A stretch of DNA of 64,000 nt from Vanrija pseudolonga (GCF_020906515.1 NC_085849.1:868001-932000), one strand, 5' to 3'; shown: positions 34,069 through 46,258, counted from the first letter of the stretch. Numbers and translations are program-made. The notes: generated by a model not told the origin, from the letters alone.

Positions 34069-36059
34069 AGGGGTTGCTTTGATTGTCATGCATGGTGTAG
34101 AATAGTATAGATGTGATCCGTGGCTTTGGGTGTGGCGGCGGAACAGGTATATTCGAGGCGCAGAAGACGGGCGGCCGACAATCCGTGGTTTCTGGTGGGA
34201 CTGCCAGCGTCGGCCCAGGCCTTGCCAGTTGTAAAGAGGCCTGAAAAGCAAGAAGTGAGGACAAAGGAGGCGGACAGACTTGGCGACGAGGGGTGGTGCC
34301 AGCAGCAATAGTGGTGCTCCGGGGCACAAACACCGCCTCGCCCATTCCTGCCCTTGTCCTCCTCTTTTATCTCTCCTTCCCCTCTCCAGCGTGATTGTAT
34401 CTGGCGCCGAGGATCGTCAACAGACGGGATGGGCCACGGAGCTTGCTCGGTGTGTGGGCAGTGCAGCGCCCCTCGTCCGCTCTCCAAACTCCACGAGGTA
34501 ACAACTCACCGCAAGCCACGAAGCCGCCATCACGCACCACAATTCCTCCCATTGCCTTTATTCCTGGTAATTGTACTACCTCGCTGCGTCCTCTCCTCTT
34601 CTCGGAAGCGAAGGTGGCTCCGAGGTGGAAGTTGTACGAGCTCAGTTTGGAGGACGTTCCTCACCCGAGTTCGAGGCGGGGATAAGGCGACGCGTTGTCT
34701 GGCCCTCCAGTGGGCTGCGGGTGCATCCTTCGGTATGCAGGCTTCAGTCAGCACACAACCTCCCAAGACAGGATGGACAATGCAGAGAACAGTGGTCGAA
34801 TTAATTGTTGGACGAACAACCCAGCAAGCACAAGAATAACCCCCGCCATTAATATAGTTTGCACCATCCACGCCAGTCAATCCAGTCGTCAAGCGTGCGC
34901 GCTCACGCACTCGCTCGCTCGCGCACACTCAGGGAAGCGCAGGCCAAACGTCACGGGAGTGTCGTGCACGACGACAGCCGCCGGCGGGCGGGGACTGGCT
35001 GGCCGTCGACTGTCAACTGTCGACACGCTGTCCGTGCGTGCACTGGCAGCAGAGGACGATGGGCGTTGAACGCCGCTGGAGCCGAGTGCTCGGTTGAATC
35101 GGCGCATGTCCCGCTCGGCTGTGTGCGGGGGGTTGTGTGCCACAGCGGTGCACACCGTTGGTATCCAGGCTGGCGGGGTGGGCGCGGGCGGGGTCATTGC
35201 CAGACGTGCGTGCATCCACTCGCTCGCTCGTTCGCTCGCCCACCCACGCCTGTGCAGAGGATCGCTTCGGTCCGTGCATTGCTGCCACGATTAGCACGGC
35301 GGCGGCGGCGCAGCAAGTGCAATCGACGACGATGAAACGCTGCTCGTAATGGGAGGCAGGCAGGTTGCTTGCTTGCTCGCAGCGCCGCCGTGGGTGCCAC
35401 GCCACACGCAGGTAGCGAGCCAGCCACCGCATGCACCACCGACTCCCGTGAACTGGTCTTTGGGATTCTGGACCCATGGGTGCGTGCCATTCGTGCATTC
35501 GTGCTTGCTTGGTCGGAATGACTTGAGTTAGGGAACAACACCCGGCAGTGGCAGGGGAAACGGAACGCATGCCGTCACTGTGCTATGCATGCGCTCCTGG
35601 TCGCCACGTCGAGATGATTAACTGCGAAAGGAGGGGATAATCATCCGATCGTCAGCCAGGCAAGGCATGCCCTTGGGCCTATTGCCTAGTTTGCGCGCGG
35701 TCAGTTTGTATTTATTGATTACCCCCATTAATATTCAATGGGCACAGCGTGTGTGTGTGTTTGCGCCCAGCCCCCGCGGGCTCGGCGTAGGCAGGCGCGC
35801 AGGCTGGCGGTCAGCCGCCCATAGTAGCCCCCTCCCCCTTGCCCCGGACCCACCGCATTCGACTACCGGAGACTGGGCAGCTTGCAGTCTCGACCCCCCC
35901 CCCCCCCCAATAGCACTCCCCCCCCCTCTTCTTCCCCCCCCCATCAACCTCACCTCACTGTTTCCTCTTATTATCCTACCTCTCAATCACTCCAGTTTGT
36001 CACTCAAACGCGTTCCTCTGCACCCCCTCACAACCCCCACCAACTCTTATCAAGACATC
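34069..36059. other. Intergenic, no gene seen
   Basis: 2 kb between ENP1 and the HMG-like gene. No supported frame on either strand. There is a C-run near 35896-35908, a C/T-rich promoter-like stretch from 35820 to 36050, and GCTCGCTCGCTCG-type repeats near 34908-34925 and 35215-35240. Confidence 0.5.
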
Positions 36060-36996
36060 ATGGCCGGTAAGTGCATGCGCAAGGCCCCCAGCCGCGTCGG
36101 TGGAGGTTGTTTACGCGCCTTCCCTTGCGGCCTTCGGAATGTCCTGTGGCAGACGTCTCATATACTGACCACATTGCTCTTTCAACGCGTCGTCCTCTTT
36201 CGTCTTCCCCCTTCATCCATCCACTCGTCTACTTACAACATCCACCTCACCATCGACACCAATCATGGCCGCTGCAGCTGCTAAGAAGAGTGAGTGGTCG
36301 CGCACTGCTTAGACTCGACGATGCACCCCCCGCTGACGCTGTTGTTTGTGCCTTCCTTTGCCACCTTTCACCGACGCGCTTCACCACACAACGCGTCTCT
36401 ACACACTCACCCGACCATTCATCCATCCATCCACATCCACCACGCTAAACAGCCGGAGGCAAGAAGAAGGCCGGCAAGACCTCTGCCTAGTGAGTTGCTT
36501 GGCACCCTCGGATGCGCGGGACATGAGCACTGCGTCGGCACCACCAACGTCGTCATGCTAGCGTGCCTGTCGCGGCACCTTCCCTCGAGTCCCCACCCCC
36601 AACCTTCCTTCCTTCCTCGCCTAGCCTACGCACTCGCGTACGCACCCCGCACCACGCACTCTGCACACGTTTCAGAGCTAACCATGCAGCAACGAGTACA
36701 TGAAGGTCCAGCTCGCCAAGCTCAAGGCTGAGGCTGAGAAGGCTGGCAAGAAGCCCGACCACAAGGTGAGTTGCGTTGTACCCGTCCACTAGTACCAGCT
36801 GACACTTCATTAGGAGAACTTCAAGAAAGTCGCCGAGCTCTGGAAGGATGCGTACGTATTGGTGCCGGTCGTGATGCTCTGAAATTAGACTAACATTGCA
36901 CAGTCCCGAGAACCCTGTGCGTCGCCAGTCACCCTCGTCCGAGGTCGGACATCTTCGGTTGGTTGCTAACCCCTGCTGCAGAAGAACAAGAAGTAA
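36060..36996 (+). CDS. Small HMG/YABBY-like DNA-binding protein, seven exons
   Basis: Seven exons, each short: 36060-36066, 36278-36289, 36453-36489, 36690-36765, 36814-36851, 36904-36916 and 36982-36996; 65 residues. The protein starts with a basic Lys/Gly/Ala tail (AAAKKTGGKKKAGKTSA), then YNEYMKVQLAKLKAE, a linker with KPDHKENFKKVAELWKDAPENP, and ends KNKK. The Y-N-x-x-M-K-x-x-L and ENFKKVAELWKDAPENP elements match the single HMG-like helix unit of fungal YABBY-like proteins, which bind DNA non-specifically. An in-frame ATG at 36265 in the first intron's end would give a near-identical protein (MAAAAAKKTGG...) without exon 1. All splice phases agree, and every intron has GT-AG ends. Introns make up ~79% of the gene. 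Confidence 0.8.
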
Positions 36997-38090
36997 ACAA
37001 GACGCCGTCGTTACCGGCCGCCAGTCACGGCGTCTCCGATTGATTGATTACTTTGATGATTGATTGAGCGGGGAGCCGCCGAGTGGGCTGGCTGTTTCGA
37101 TAGTGTTTGTAGAAAGCGCGGCGGGCGATTGTGATGGTGCCAGCTGTTACAGTTGGGCCCAGCAAGAGCTGTGTATGTAAAGCAGTCGAAATCAACCCAG
37201 AACCTTGTTTTTTCGCGTGCGAGGAGGCGAGTGAGGTGCGAGCGACACGCTACACGCTTGTTGTGCACAAGATCAAGGCCCGACGTTCCAAGGACTGAAT
37301 CGCGGGGCGCCCAATTCAAACGACTGGTGGAACAGATTGGCCTGTGTTTGGACGGGTTGGCAGGCATGGCAGGGGCTGATGTAGCGCGGTAGAAGGGGAA
37401 CATGAGGGGGGAGCGAGGGCGGTTGATGGGGGCATGTGAATACGTCTGGGAGTGGGCTACGGCGGGTGAGAGGTTGCATTGAGTAAGTACCAAAGTATGA
37501 GCGTCAAGAGGGGGCCTAGGGGCAGCAGGGACCGACGGCCGTCGTGTCTGAGCATTGCGCAGACGACGACGTGTTATGACAGCCGTGTTTGTGCGTGTGT
37601 GTGCGGTGCGCCGTGCGCCGTGGTGTGTGGGCGGGCTTAGCTCATTCTGCACAGACATCCGGCTGCAGCGCGCTGCGCGTGCATTACGACTAAGGGCTTG
37701 GAATGGAACCCGGGTGATAATTTAACGCCAGTCATGTGTGCTGGCTGGCCGCTGGGCACGCTGCGGCAGGCTGGCTGGCCCGCCGCCTGCCTGCCTGCCT
37801 GCCAGGGAAGGGGAGCGTCCGGCGCCGGTCAAGGTCAGTCAGCTGGGTCGTACCTGAATGCCCAGCATCACTCACTCACCGCCTGGCTGCTGGCCTCTCG
37901 CGCCGTGCTGCCGCTTAAAACTCTTCAACGGTTAAGTTTGATACACCATTGCTGCTCACTCCTATATCCCCTCCCACCACATCTCATCTCTCACTCTCCA
38001 AACTCCCACTCCAACCTCACACTCACACTCACCTCTACTCTCGTTCAACCGACACTCTGAGCGTCGCGGGTAGAGACGCCTCTCAACAGC
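36997..38090. other. Intergenic, no gene seen
   Basis: 1.1 kb between two plus-strand genes. CTGG/CTGC-type repeats at about 37739-37805 and a CA/CT-rich leader at 37960-38060 before the MATE start. Confidence 0.5.
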
Positions 38091-40890
38091 ATGTCAAACT
38101 ACCCGCACTCGACGCTCGCAGCGTCGCTCTCATCTTCCCCCTACGGTATGTAACCCTTAAAATTCTAATCGTCACCGCAGCACAGTCAGCGACGATCATC
38201 ACGCCTTCGCTGGCTGGCTGGCTGGCTCCCCCCCACCCCACCACCCACCATCGCTGACATTGATCTGCAGCGCTACATAGCAACCTCGAGGCGCTGATTC
38301 AACGCTCGCGCCAGCACCCCCACTCGCACTCGTACCGTCACTCGTATCCCGCAGAGTACCTCCACAGAACGCCTGCACAGGGAGGAATCCCCGAGGAATC
38401 TGGGCAAGATGGCGCCGCCCCTGCGCCCCGCGGCAGTATCGACGAGGACGCCGGCATGATCATGTTCCCACAGGATCGCGAGGAGATTGCCGCTGCCGCT
38501 GCTGCAGGCGACCGCGGTCGCCCTCGCGAGGACTCCAGCGAGGCCGCGGCCCCCTCGTCACGCTGGCGCAGGCAGCACAAGCCGGCATACGGAGCAGTCT
38601 CGGAGCCATTCATCCCCTCTGCGTCCGCTCTGCCCGCCGACTCTGCCGTCGACCCCTCGGCCGGAGCGGGCACGTCTCGCTCGCGATCAAAGGGAAGGAC
38701 TCCACCGCGCCGCATCGTCCGCCCCATGACCCGTGCCCATCGCGAGGCGGCCGCGCTCGCGGGCGCATCGCTCGGCGACGTCCCGGCTGTCGACGCGGCC
38801 GCCGGCAGCCTCGTCTCGACGACGACGGTCGACAGCCTCGACGCCGGCTCGGCCAGTCCCGAAAACCTCGTCCCGGGCAGCCTTGCGATGGGACGCGGAC
38901 GCTCGTCTGACCGCCGCCCCATGTCACCGATCATCACTTTCAAGCCCCTGATCAACGGGCAAGGCGGCGGACACCACGACGACGATGTCGAACGCGGATG
39001 GAGCGCATTCTCCCCTCCCCCGCCCGAGCCCTTGAGCGGCGACCCTGCACTAGAACTCGACGACAGCGACCTTGATCTTCCCACCGATCTGACCGGACAG
39101 GACCACGCTTCAAGGCATGCGCTGAATGTAAGTTTTTGACAACTTCTCTACCGCGACGACGACGACATGCTGACCCGCCGCGTCAAGACCGAGCTCCCTA
39201 TCCTGCTCAAGACCACGATCCCAATCTTCTTCACCCAGCTCGCAGAGTACTCACTGCAGCTGGCCTCCGTCGTGTCCATCGGGCATCTTGGCACGACACA
39301 GCTTGCGGCGTCTTCGTGAGTGAAACTTTGTTTGACCAAACTAACCCCTACTAGCCTCGCCAACATGACGGCCTCGGTTACGGGTTTCTCCATCTTGCAG
39401 GGCATTGGCACCGCGCTGGATACGCTCCTCCCCGCTGCTTGGACGTCGTCTGACCCGACCCGTGTCGGTCTCTGGACGCAGCGCACCATGGTTGTCTTGG
39501 CCATTGCCATGGTAGGTCAACCGAGGACTGTGCGGTCACTGACGGGTAGCTCCCCATGCTCGTTCTCTGGTTCAACATGGAGGCTGTTCTTCTTGCCCTC
39601 AACCAGCATCCTGATGTCGCCGCGCTTGCCGAGGTCTACCTTCGCTGGCTGTCCATTGGCCTCCCAGGCTACGCCGGCAACGTCGCTCTTAAAAAGTGCG
39701 TGGTCAAATGTCTCACCACAGATCGGCACTAACGGCTGTTGCAGGTACCTTCAGGCCCAGAACGTCCTTAATGTCCCGACTATTGTCCTCTTTATTGTTG
39801 CCCCCATCAACCTGCTCTTAAACTGGGCCCTTGTCTGGGGTCCCAAATGGTGCAGAATGGGCTTTGCCGGCGGCGCCTTGGCGACTGCCATCAGCTTTGA
39901 TCTGACTGTGAGTCTGTGGCTTGGTTACACCAGCTAACCTCCTCCAGTTCATCCTCCTTCTCGGTTACATCATGTTCTTTGGCTCCAGGGAAGCATTCTC
40001 TCCGTTTAGCATCAAGTCGGTTTTCTCCAAGCTCGGCACTGTATCATCACTCGGTCTGGCTGGCACGGTCATGGTGCGTGTCGGGTATCCCGAGGTCGCC
40101 GATGCCGCACAAGAGCTAACATTTTTCTCAGGTCTCGTCGGAATGGTGGGCATGGGAAGTTTGCGCACTTGCCGCCTCGTTCTTGGGCCCTACGACGCTC
40201 GCCGCCCAGTCGGTCGCCCTTTCGACATGTGCGACCCTGTACCAGTTCCCTGCTGCGCTTGGCATTGCATCCACTGTTCGCGTCGGCAACCTCCTTGGCG
40301 CCGGTCGCGCTTGGGAGGCCAAGTGGGCTAGCCGGGCCAGCTTCATCCTCGCTACCGCCTTTGCGCTGTTCAACAGGTAGGCCGTCGTGGTTGTGAGCTG
40401 CTGCTGACTCTTTTCCAGCGCCATCTGTATCATATTCCGCGACAACTGGGGCTACATGTTCAACTCTGACCCCGAAGTCGTCGCTATTGTAGCCTCGGTT
40501 CTCCCTTGGATCGGACTGTTCCAGGTCATGGACGGTCTGTCGGGTGCGGTCAACTCGATCCTTCGCGCCCTCGCCCTGCACTCGACTGGTGCCGCCGTCA
40601 GCCTGACGGCCTACTATGTCATCGGCATTCCGTTTGGGCTGTGGCTCACTTTCCCGATGAAGCTTGGCCTCGTCGGCATTTGGATCGGGCTCACGATTGC
40701 GCTCTCCGTGTCGTCTGTCGTCGGCGGCATCATTGTCTGGCGAGTAGACTGGGTGCTGGGCGTCGAGCGCGTCAGACAGCGCCTCGGCCTCGACACGCTG
40801 CCGCCCGATGTCAAGTTTGACGACGAGTGTGACGAGTCGTCGTCGATTATCAGCACGCCGCGCGGGGAGCGCCAGCCGCTGCTGGGATAA
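38091..40890 (+). CDS. MATE-family transporter with a long N-terminal tail
   Basis: Nine exons: 38091-38145, 38271-39127, 39188-39315, 39355-39511, 39550-39695, 39745-39907, 39948-40073, 40132-40376 and 40419-40890; 782 residues. The first ~305 residues are disordered, Ser/Ala/Pro/Arg-rich, in two exons. The transporter begins at TELPILLKTTIPIFFTQLAEY and has about 12 hydrophobic helices with MATE marks: VVSIGHLGTTQLAASS, GFSILQGIGTALDTLLPAAW, GPTTLAAQSVALSTC, STVRVGNLLGAGRA, SVLPWIGLFQVMDGLSG and RALALHSTGAAVSLTAYYV. Such fungal proteins are drug- or metabolite-cation antiporters (yeast Ethanol-resistance Erc1 kin) of the vacuole or plasma membrane; the substrate cannot be read from sequence. 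The C-terminus is acidic, ending ERQPLLG. Confidence 0.93.
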
Positions 40891-41220
40891 AGTAAAATGT
40901 AAACGAAACGAACCTGCCCACGCACACATAACACTCTACATGTATTCTCGCCCCACTGGCATTCATAGCTTGTCCTGTTGGATATCGTGCCCTGTTACTA
41001 TGCATTGTTTAGCATTGAGCGGAGCGGGCACGAGCGAGCGCAGCGAGCGAGTGTGCGCGTGCGAGGCGTGGTGTGAGGACTGAGATGGCAGTGCTGTGGC
41101 CGGAGCCCCGGAACCAGCCAAGGCGCTCGCTCACTTTCACCCGTCGTCGCGCCGTGACAGATGACACACCTTAACTCGCACCTGTCTTCCATCGCCACCA
41201 CAAACCAACCAACGACCACA
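40891..41220. other. Short intergenic, SDS22 promoter
   Basis: 330 bp with GAGCGAGC-type repeats near 41030-41055 and a CA-rich leader just before the SDS22 start. Confidence 0.5.
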
Positions 41221-42855
41221 ATGTCCGACCCCCAGCCCCAGCCCGACGTGATCGAAGTCATCACCCCCGCTGCCGCTGCGGCGTCCGCAGCAGGCGAAAA
41301 GCCGCGCGCGCGCCTCGGCCCCACCGAGATTGTGCAGCTGCGCGACCCGCACGACTCGGAGGACGAGGACGACGAGGACAAGGCGCCCGAGGGCGAGGCG
41401 CGCGACGATGACTTTTTGGCAGACTACCCGGATGACACGGAGGTGAGCGTGGGCCGAGCACGAGCGACGCGAGGGCGAGGGCGAGGCCGGCGGCAGGGCG
41501 AGGCTACGGCCTTGTTGCCATGACCGTCACGCCGTCGCCGCGGTCTCGTCTCTCGTGCCGCTCACTCGCACGCTGCGCGTGCTCGTTCGCTCGCTGACTC
41601 GCCCAGGAACTCCACCTCCAACACCTGCGCCTACACAACACCTCGCTCCCGCCGCTCCGGCTCCCGCGCTTCGGCCGCACCCTCCGCCGCCTCTGCCTGC
41701 GCCAGAACGAGCTCAGCTCGCCTTTGCCTGCGGAGGTGTTTGACGGGCTCGACGCGCTCGACGAGCTGGATCTGTATGATAATCGCCTCGGAGGGCGGGT
41801 CACGGATGAGGAGTTGAAGGGGGTGAAGAATGTTACGTGAGTAAGCGGCAGGGCCGCGGAGCGGGCCTGCGGCGAGGCTGGGCTCGGGGTGTCCCTCGTC
41901 GCCGGCCTCATTGCGTCGACGCACCGCCGCGCTATCGCGCGCCGGCTCCGCACCGCACCGCTGACGCGGTGCTCGTTAGCTCCCTCGACCTCTCGTTCAA
42001 CAACATCCGCCACGTGCCCAACCTCCCGTCCCTCACCGCCGTCAAGATCCTCTACCTCGTGCAGAACAAGATTGGCAAGATTGACGAGGGCGCGCTCGAC
42101 TGGTGCAAGGACACGATCACGAGCATCGAGCTCGGCGGCAACAGAATACGCGTGAGTGGGCTAATGCCCGGCCCGTCGTGGCCGCGCTCGCTTTGCTCAC
42201 ACTGCTGACCCCCGCGCCCAGGCCATCGAGCACCTCGAAAAGCTGACCCTCCTCGACGAGCTGTGGCTCGGCAAGAACAAGATCCGCGCGCTGGAAAACC
42301 TGGGCACCTTCTCCAACCTCAAGATCCTCAGCATCCAGTCCAATCGCATCACCAAGATGGAGGGCCTCGACGGCCTCGTCAACCTCGAAGAGCTGTACCT
42401 CGCACACAACGGCCTGACCAAGATTGAGGGGCTTGAGAAGAATGTGCGTGCCGAAAGAAGGGGACCGCGCTCACACTGCCTAGACCAAGCTGCGCACGCT
42501 TGACATTACCGGCAACTTTATCGAGGTGATTGAGAATGTCTCGCACCTGTCCGAGCTGGAAGAGTTCTGGGTGAGTTGGGTCGGGTGGAGAACGGCCGGG
42601 CTAGCCACTCACCCCCGCTCTCACACAGGCCTCGTCCAACAAGATCGCAACTCTCAAAGACCTCGACACGCAGCTCCGCCCGCTCAAGAACCTCGAGACT
42701 GTCTACCTCGAGCACAACCCGTGCCAGACCAACGACCCCGTCAACTACCGCCGCAAGATCATGCTCGCCCTGCCGCAGGTCTCGCAGATTGACGCAACGT
42801 GAGTGGCGCTGTGGCCGTCACGCTGACCCCACGCAGGTTCGTTCGCGCGTCGTAA
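41221..42855 (+). CDS. SDS22: Protein phosphatase 1 regulatory subunit Sds22
   Basis: Seven exons: 41221-41442, 41607-41836, 41980-42151, 42222-42443, 42484-42570, 42629-42798 and 42837-42855; 373 residues. An acidic N-terminus precedes about eleven Sds22-type leucine-rich repeats (LDLSFNNIRHVPNL, LYLVQNKIGKI, LWLGKNKIRALENL, LSIQSNRITKMEGL, LYLAHNGLTKIEGL, LDITGNFIEVIENV) and an LRR cap (LETVYLEHNPCQTNDPVNYRRKIMLALPQVSQID). Sds22 binds and matures type-1 phosphatase for mitosis. The last exon supplies T-FVRAS, matching the conserved ATFVR end of the family; reading on to a later acceptor would give a non-conserved tail, so this model is preferred. Confidence 0.95.
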
Positions 42856-43062
42856 AGTAACCGCAACACAGGCCCTACACAGCCCCCGCGCCCATCCCCG
42901 CCCCATCTCTGGTAGATGACAACGCTGCATAGACCCCATGTCACTGTTGATATCTCTACTGTAAAACCCAAACGACCGAGTCGTGAATAATATAAAGCTA
43001 CACGCGCGAAGCGCTGGGCCGAGTCTCGGCCCTTTTATGTCTGCTGACAGCCTCGATGCTGA

Positions 43063-45096
43063 CTACACCCGCCGCCTCTTGGCAGCCCGCGACAGATCCA
43101 CCTCGCCGTCCCTAGGTGTCGCAGTGTCGAGGTAGCGCAGCGCGTCGCGCACGGCGCTAGTCTCGACCGCGACGCGGCGCTTGGCGGCCTCGTGGATGTG
43201 GTTCTGGGGCGACGAAGGCGGGGGGGACATCTCGACGCGCGGGCCGAGACACGGCGCGCGGCGCGCGACCACGTCGGCGAGGATGGCGAGCGGCGTGAAC
43301 TTGGAGTTTGGGTGCGCCTTGAGCGCCTTCCACGCCTCGTCTGGGCGCATCTCGACCTCGTCGACGCCCGCCTGCTGCTCCGTGACATACGGCTCGGGCG
43401 CGCCGAGGCCAATCACGTCGCCTGCGCACCCGCCTGCATGGCCGCACAGCTCGGGCGCGCCGCAGCACGCCAGCACGAGCGGCGCCTGCGGCGGCGGGGT
43501 GAGCGGCGTCGCTGGCGACCCGGGCACTGGGCCCGTTACGAGCGACGCGATCGAGACCGAGCTAGCTGTTGCTGCTGCTGCCGCCGCGGCGGCGGCACTC
43601 TTGCCCGGCCCGCACTGCGTCGCGCAGTCGTGCTCCTTGCCGAAGAGGTGCCCACAGAACTCTTGCCCAAACTTGTCGTTCTTGCACGCGTCGCAGTTTG
43701 ACGGGTCGCCTGTACACACTGCCTCCTTGCGACTGGTTCCGGACGGAACGTTCTCCAGCGACCACACGCTCTGGCGCTTTGCGGCGCGAGAGCGCAGGCG
43801 GAGCGGAATGGCTGGCGCTGCGATGCCGACAGACAGCGTAGGAAGTGGCTTGGCCTTTGGCGGGGGTGGCGCCGCCGCAGAGATGCCAGACGACGGGCCG
43901 CTGCTTGCCGCTGCTGCTGTCGCCGCCGCGCCAGCACGGCACGCACAGAACTCGGACGCGGTGCACAGCCCGCAGTCGGGCGAGTCGTCTGGGCCGGGCG
44001 AGCTGCGCGGCGAGCGCGGGATGATAGGCTTGATGTCCTCCTCTACCGCGCTGCAGAGACACGCCTCGGGCGCGAGGTCGCACAGCCCGCAGCGCGCCGA
44101 GGCGGAGGCGATCGGCCTGGCCAGAGTCGACTCCATGCCCGTGTCGTCGGGCTGCTGGCAGGGGCAGTCTGGATCTGGGTCGGGGCAGATGGGACACGCG
44201 AGGGACGAGGAGCCGGTCGGCTCGCGCGGCGTGCGCGTCGCCGACCCGCGCCGTGGTGTCGAAGCGTACGATCGCAGCACGGGCGTGAGTACCGGCGAGC
44301 GCGCGAGCGCGGCCAGCTCGTACTCTAGACGCTCGTCGAGGTGCGCTGCCGGGCTGGAGATGTTGGACGCAGTGCGCAACGCGTCGACCTGGGTACGCAT
44401 GGTCCTCAGCGAGTCGTTGAGCGCTTTGCGCTCCGCGAGCCACTTTTCGCGGTCGCCGCGCGCAGCGGTGAGCGCGGAGCGGAGCTGAGTCAGCTCGGCC
44501 TTCATCTTGTCGTTGTCGGCCTTGAGGGCGCGCGCGACCTCCTGCAGGCGGACATTCGAGTGGATCTCGTCGGCCTCGTACTGCCGCAGCCTGTCCTCGA
44601 GGGTCTGGATGTAATCTGTCCGCCGGGCGCGGTGTGCGCGCTGCGACAGGCGGTTCTGCGACTGGCGCTTGTTGTCGGGCTCCTCGGTGCTCGCCTTGCG
44701 GCCGGGCTTGGCGCGCTCAGGGAGCACCCATTCCTTGCTGGGCTTTGCGAAAACTCGCCCCGTCGACGACGACAGGTCCTTGCCCTGCGGCGGGGGTGCG
44801 AGCTTGGGTGCTGTCGACGGGCCCGCGCGGGAGGAGGTGGACGACACGGACGCGACGCTGCCCGAGCGTGGGCGGGCCAGTGGTGGCGGCATGGATGATG
44901 ATGACGATGGTGAAGTCGATGCTGATGGCGCGGGTTTCGCCGAGAGCACTGGTGCGGCTGGCCTGGGCGCCGTCGGCCGGGACTGCACACGCGGCGGCAT
45001 TTTGGTGGCGTGCGAGGCGGAGGGGGTGGACGAGTGGTGGTGGGTGGTAGCGGCGTGGGAGTGGGGAGTGGGCCGGAGCGGGGCAGCGACCGACAT
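43063..45096 (-). CDS. HAPX: HapX-type bZIP iron regulator
   Basis: A single exon of 677 residues. Residues ~118-185 hold the HapX core: a CCAAT-complex-binding segment KEWVLPERAKPGRK, then a bZIP basic region (NKRQSQNRLSQRAHRARR) and a leucine-zipper/coiled coil to ~240. Downstream are Cys-rich regions that sense iron-sulfur clusters: CGLCDLAPEACLC, CGLCTASEFCACR, and the larger block CTGDPSNCDACKNDKFGQEFC...HDCATQC, plus CCGAPELCGH. HapX with the CCAAT complex represses iron-using genes and activates uptake when iron is scarce. It lies head to head with the iron permease FTR1, with iron-type GATA motifs between. The glutamine/alanine runs are ordinary linkers. Confidence 0.9.
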   Translation of the reverse strand: MSVAAPLRPTPHSHAATTHHHSSTPSASHATKMPPRVQSRPTAPRPAAPVLSAKPAPSASTSPSSSSSMPPPLARPRSGSVASVSSTSSRAGPSTAPKLAPPPQGKDLSSSTGRVFAKPSKEWVLPERAKPGRKASTEEPDNKRQSQNRLSQRAHRARRTDYIQTLEDRLRQYEADEIHSNVRLQEVARALKADNDKMKAELTQLRSALTAARGDREKWLAERKALNDSLRTMRTQVDALRTASNISSPAAHLDERLEYELAALARSPVLTPVLRSYASTPRRGSATRTPREPTGSSSLACPICPDPDPDCPCQQPDDTGMESTLARPIASASARCGLCDLAPEACLCSAVEEDIKPIIPRSPRSSPGPDDSPDCGLCTASEFCACRAGAAATAAAASSGPSSGISAAAPPPPKAKPLPTLSVGIAAPAIPLRLRSRAAKRQSVWSLENVPSGTSRKEAVCTGDPSNCDACKNDKFGQEFCGHLFGKEHDCATQCGPGKSAAAAAAAAATASSVSIASLVTGPVPGSPATPLTPPPQAPLVLACCGAPELCGHAGGCAGDVIGLGAPEPYVTEQQAGVDEVEMRPDEAWKALKAHPNSKFTPLAILADVVARRAPCLGPRVEMSPPPSSPQNHIHEAAKRRVAVETSAVRDALRYLDTATPRDGEVDLSRAAKRRRV

Positions 45097-45479
45097 GTCG
45101 AGGCCGGTGGCGAACGGCGAGCAAGGAGCGGCGAGGGCTCGTGGCCTTGTCGGTGGGACGCGGCAAAGTTATTGGCGGTGTGTGTGTGCTGGTAGTGCGG
45201 GCTCGGCGCCGGCGCAGACGACGTGGCTGGCGAAGATTTGAGTGGCAAAGAGAGAAAGAGTGTAGATGAGCAATGGCGAGGTGGGTGACAGTGCAGACGG
45301 GTCAGTCGACGACGGTGACGAGGCGAGACCCTGCTGGCTTGCTGCAGGTGTGGCCTGGCTGGCTGGTGCTGGCTGGCTGACTGCGTTTTCTCACCAGTGC
45401 TGCTGGGGCTGGCTTGGCTCGACACTGCCCCGCCCGACGACGCACACTTGGCCCTCTGCGAGCTTGCCGAGTCGACGGG

Positions 45480-45488
45480 TTATCAGAT
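45480..45488 (-). promoter_or_regulatory. Iron-GATA motif ATCTGATAA facing HAPX
   Basis: A perfect match to ATCWGATAA on the minus strand, 384 bp upstream of the HAPX start. Known family: the SreA/Fep1/Urbs1-type GATA repressors that act when iron is plentiful. In vivo use is inferred. Confidence 0.6.
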
Positions 45489-46258
45489 TAGACATCAACT
45501 GGCGGCGGGCAGAGGGCGGGGCTATGGCGAATTGGCGTGTGGCGGGGGGGGGGGAGAGACTGGGCTAGGGCAAGCTGGCGGGCAGCGTCGGTCGAGGCGG
45601 ACAGTCTCCTGGGAACTGGAGCAAGAGCAGAGGACAGAGACGCGACCTTTTTGCGATGTCCCTGTCGGCCGACATTTGGACAATGTCAAGCACCACCTCG
45701 CTTCGGGCCAGTTCGGCACAGCGGCGACGTCCTGGCGCAGTGCCCGGTGTCCACTTGAAGCGGGAGTATTTTTTTTGGGTTCCGTGTCGGCCGATATCTC
45801 GCCAGATCTGGGCAATCTCGTTCGTCACTGTCGCATTGGTCGCCAGTCACATGTCGCCCCTGTTCGCGGCCGACTTTTGCCTTTTGGCCCTCAGGGAAGC
45901 AAGCAACAGCACAGGCGACAGACCGAAACAGAAACAGAGCTAGCAAGCTAAACGGTGGTGGAGCCCGAGCCGCCTCCCACATAGTTTGGTTCACTTTGGC
46001 GCCGGCGACGCTCCACCTGCACTTCCCGCGCCGAAGGCACGGCCAACCACATTTGTGCGAGCGATTGGTTCGACATGGGCAAATTATGGCCTTTATGACG
46101 CGCGCGGCGACCAGATCGAGCACCGAGTCAAGGTCATGGGGCCATGCATGAGGGCAATGTACAGCGTGGGGACGTGTGTTCGTGAGCAACAGCGACCGAA
46201 CTGCTGGCCAAACAGAGCTGCAGAGCCCGCTGGCAGAGGTCGCGGAATGCCAGGCTGT

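Noticed and set aside
40069-40929. Minus-strand open frame of 286 codons
   Set aside because: Antisense of the MATE exons; composition effect.
42837-42934. Alternative last exon of SDS22 reading PYTAPAPIPAPSL
   Set aside because: It loses the conserved ATFVR end; the nearer acceptor at 42836 gives that end and a stop.
43181-44488. Plus-strand open frame of 435 codons
   Set aside because: Antisense of the HAPX Cys-rich region; no known domain.
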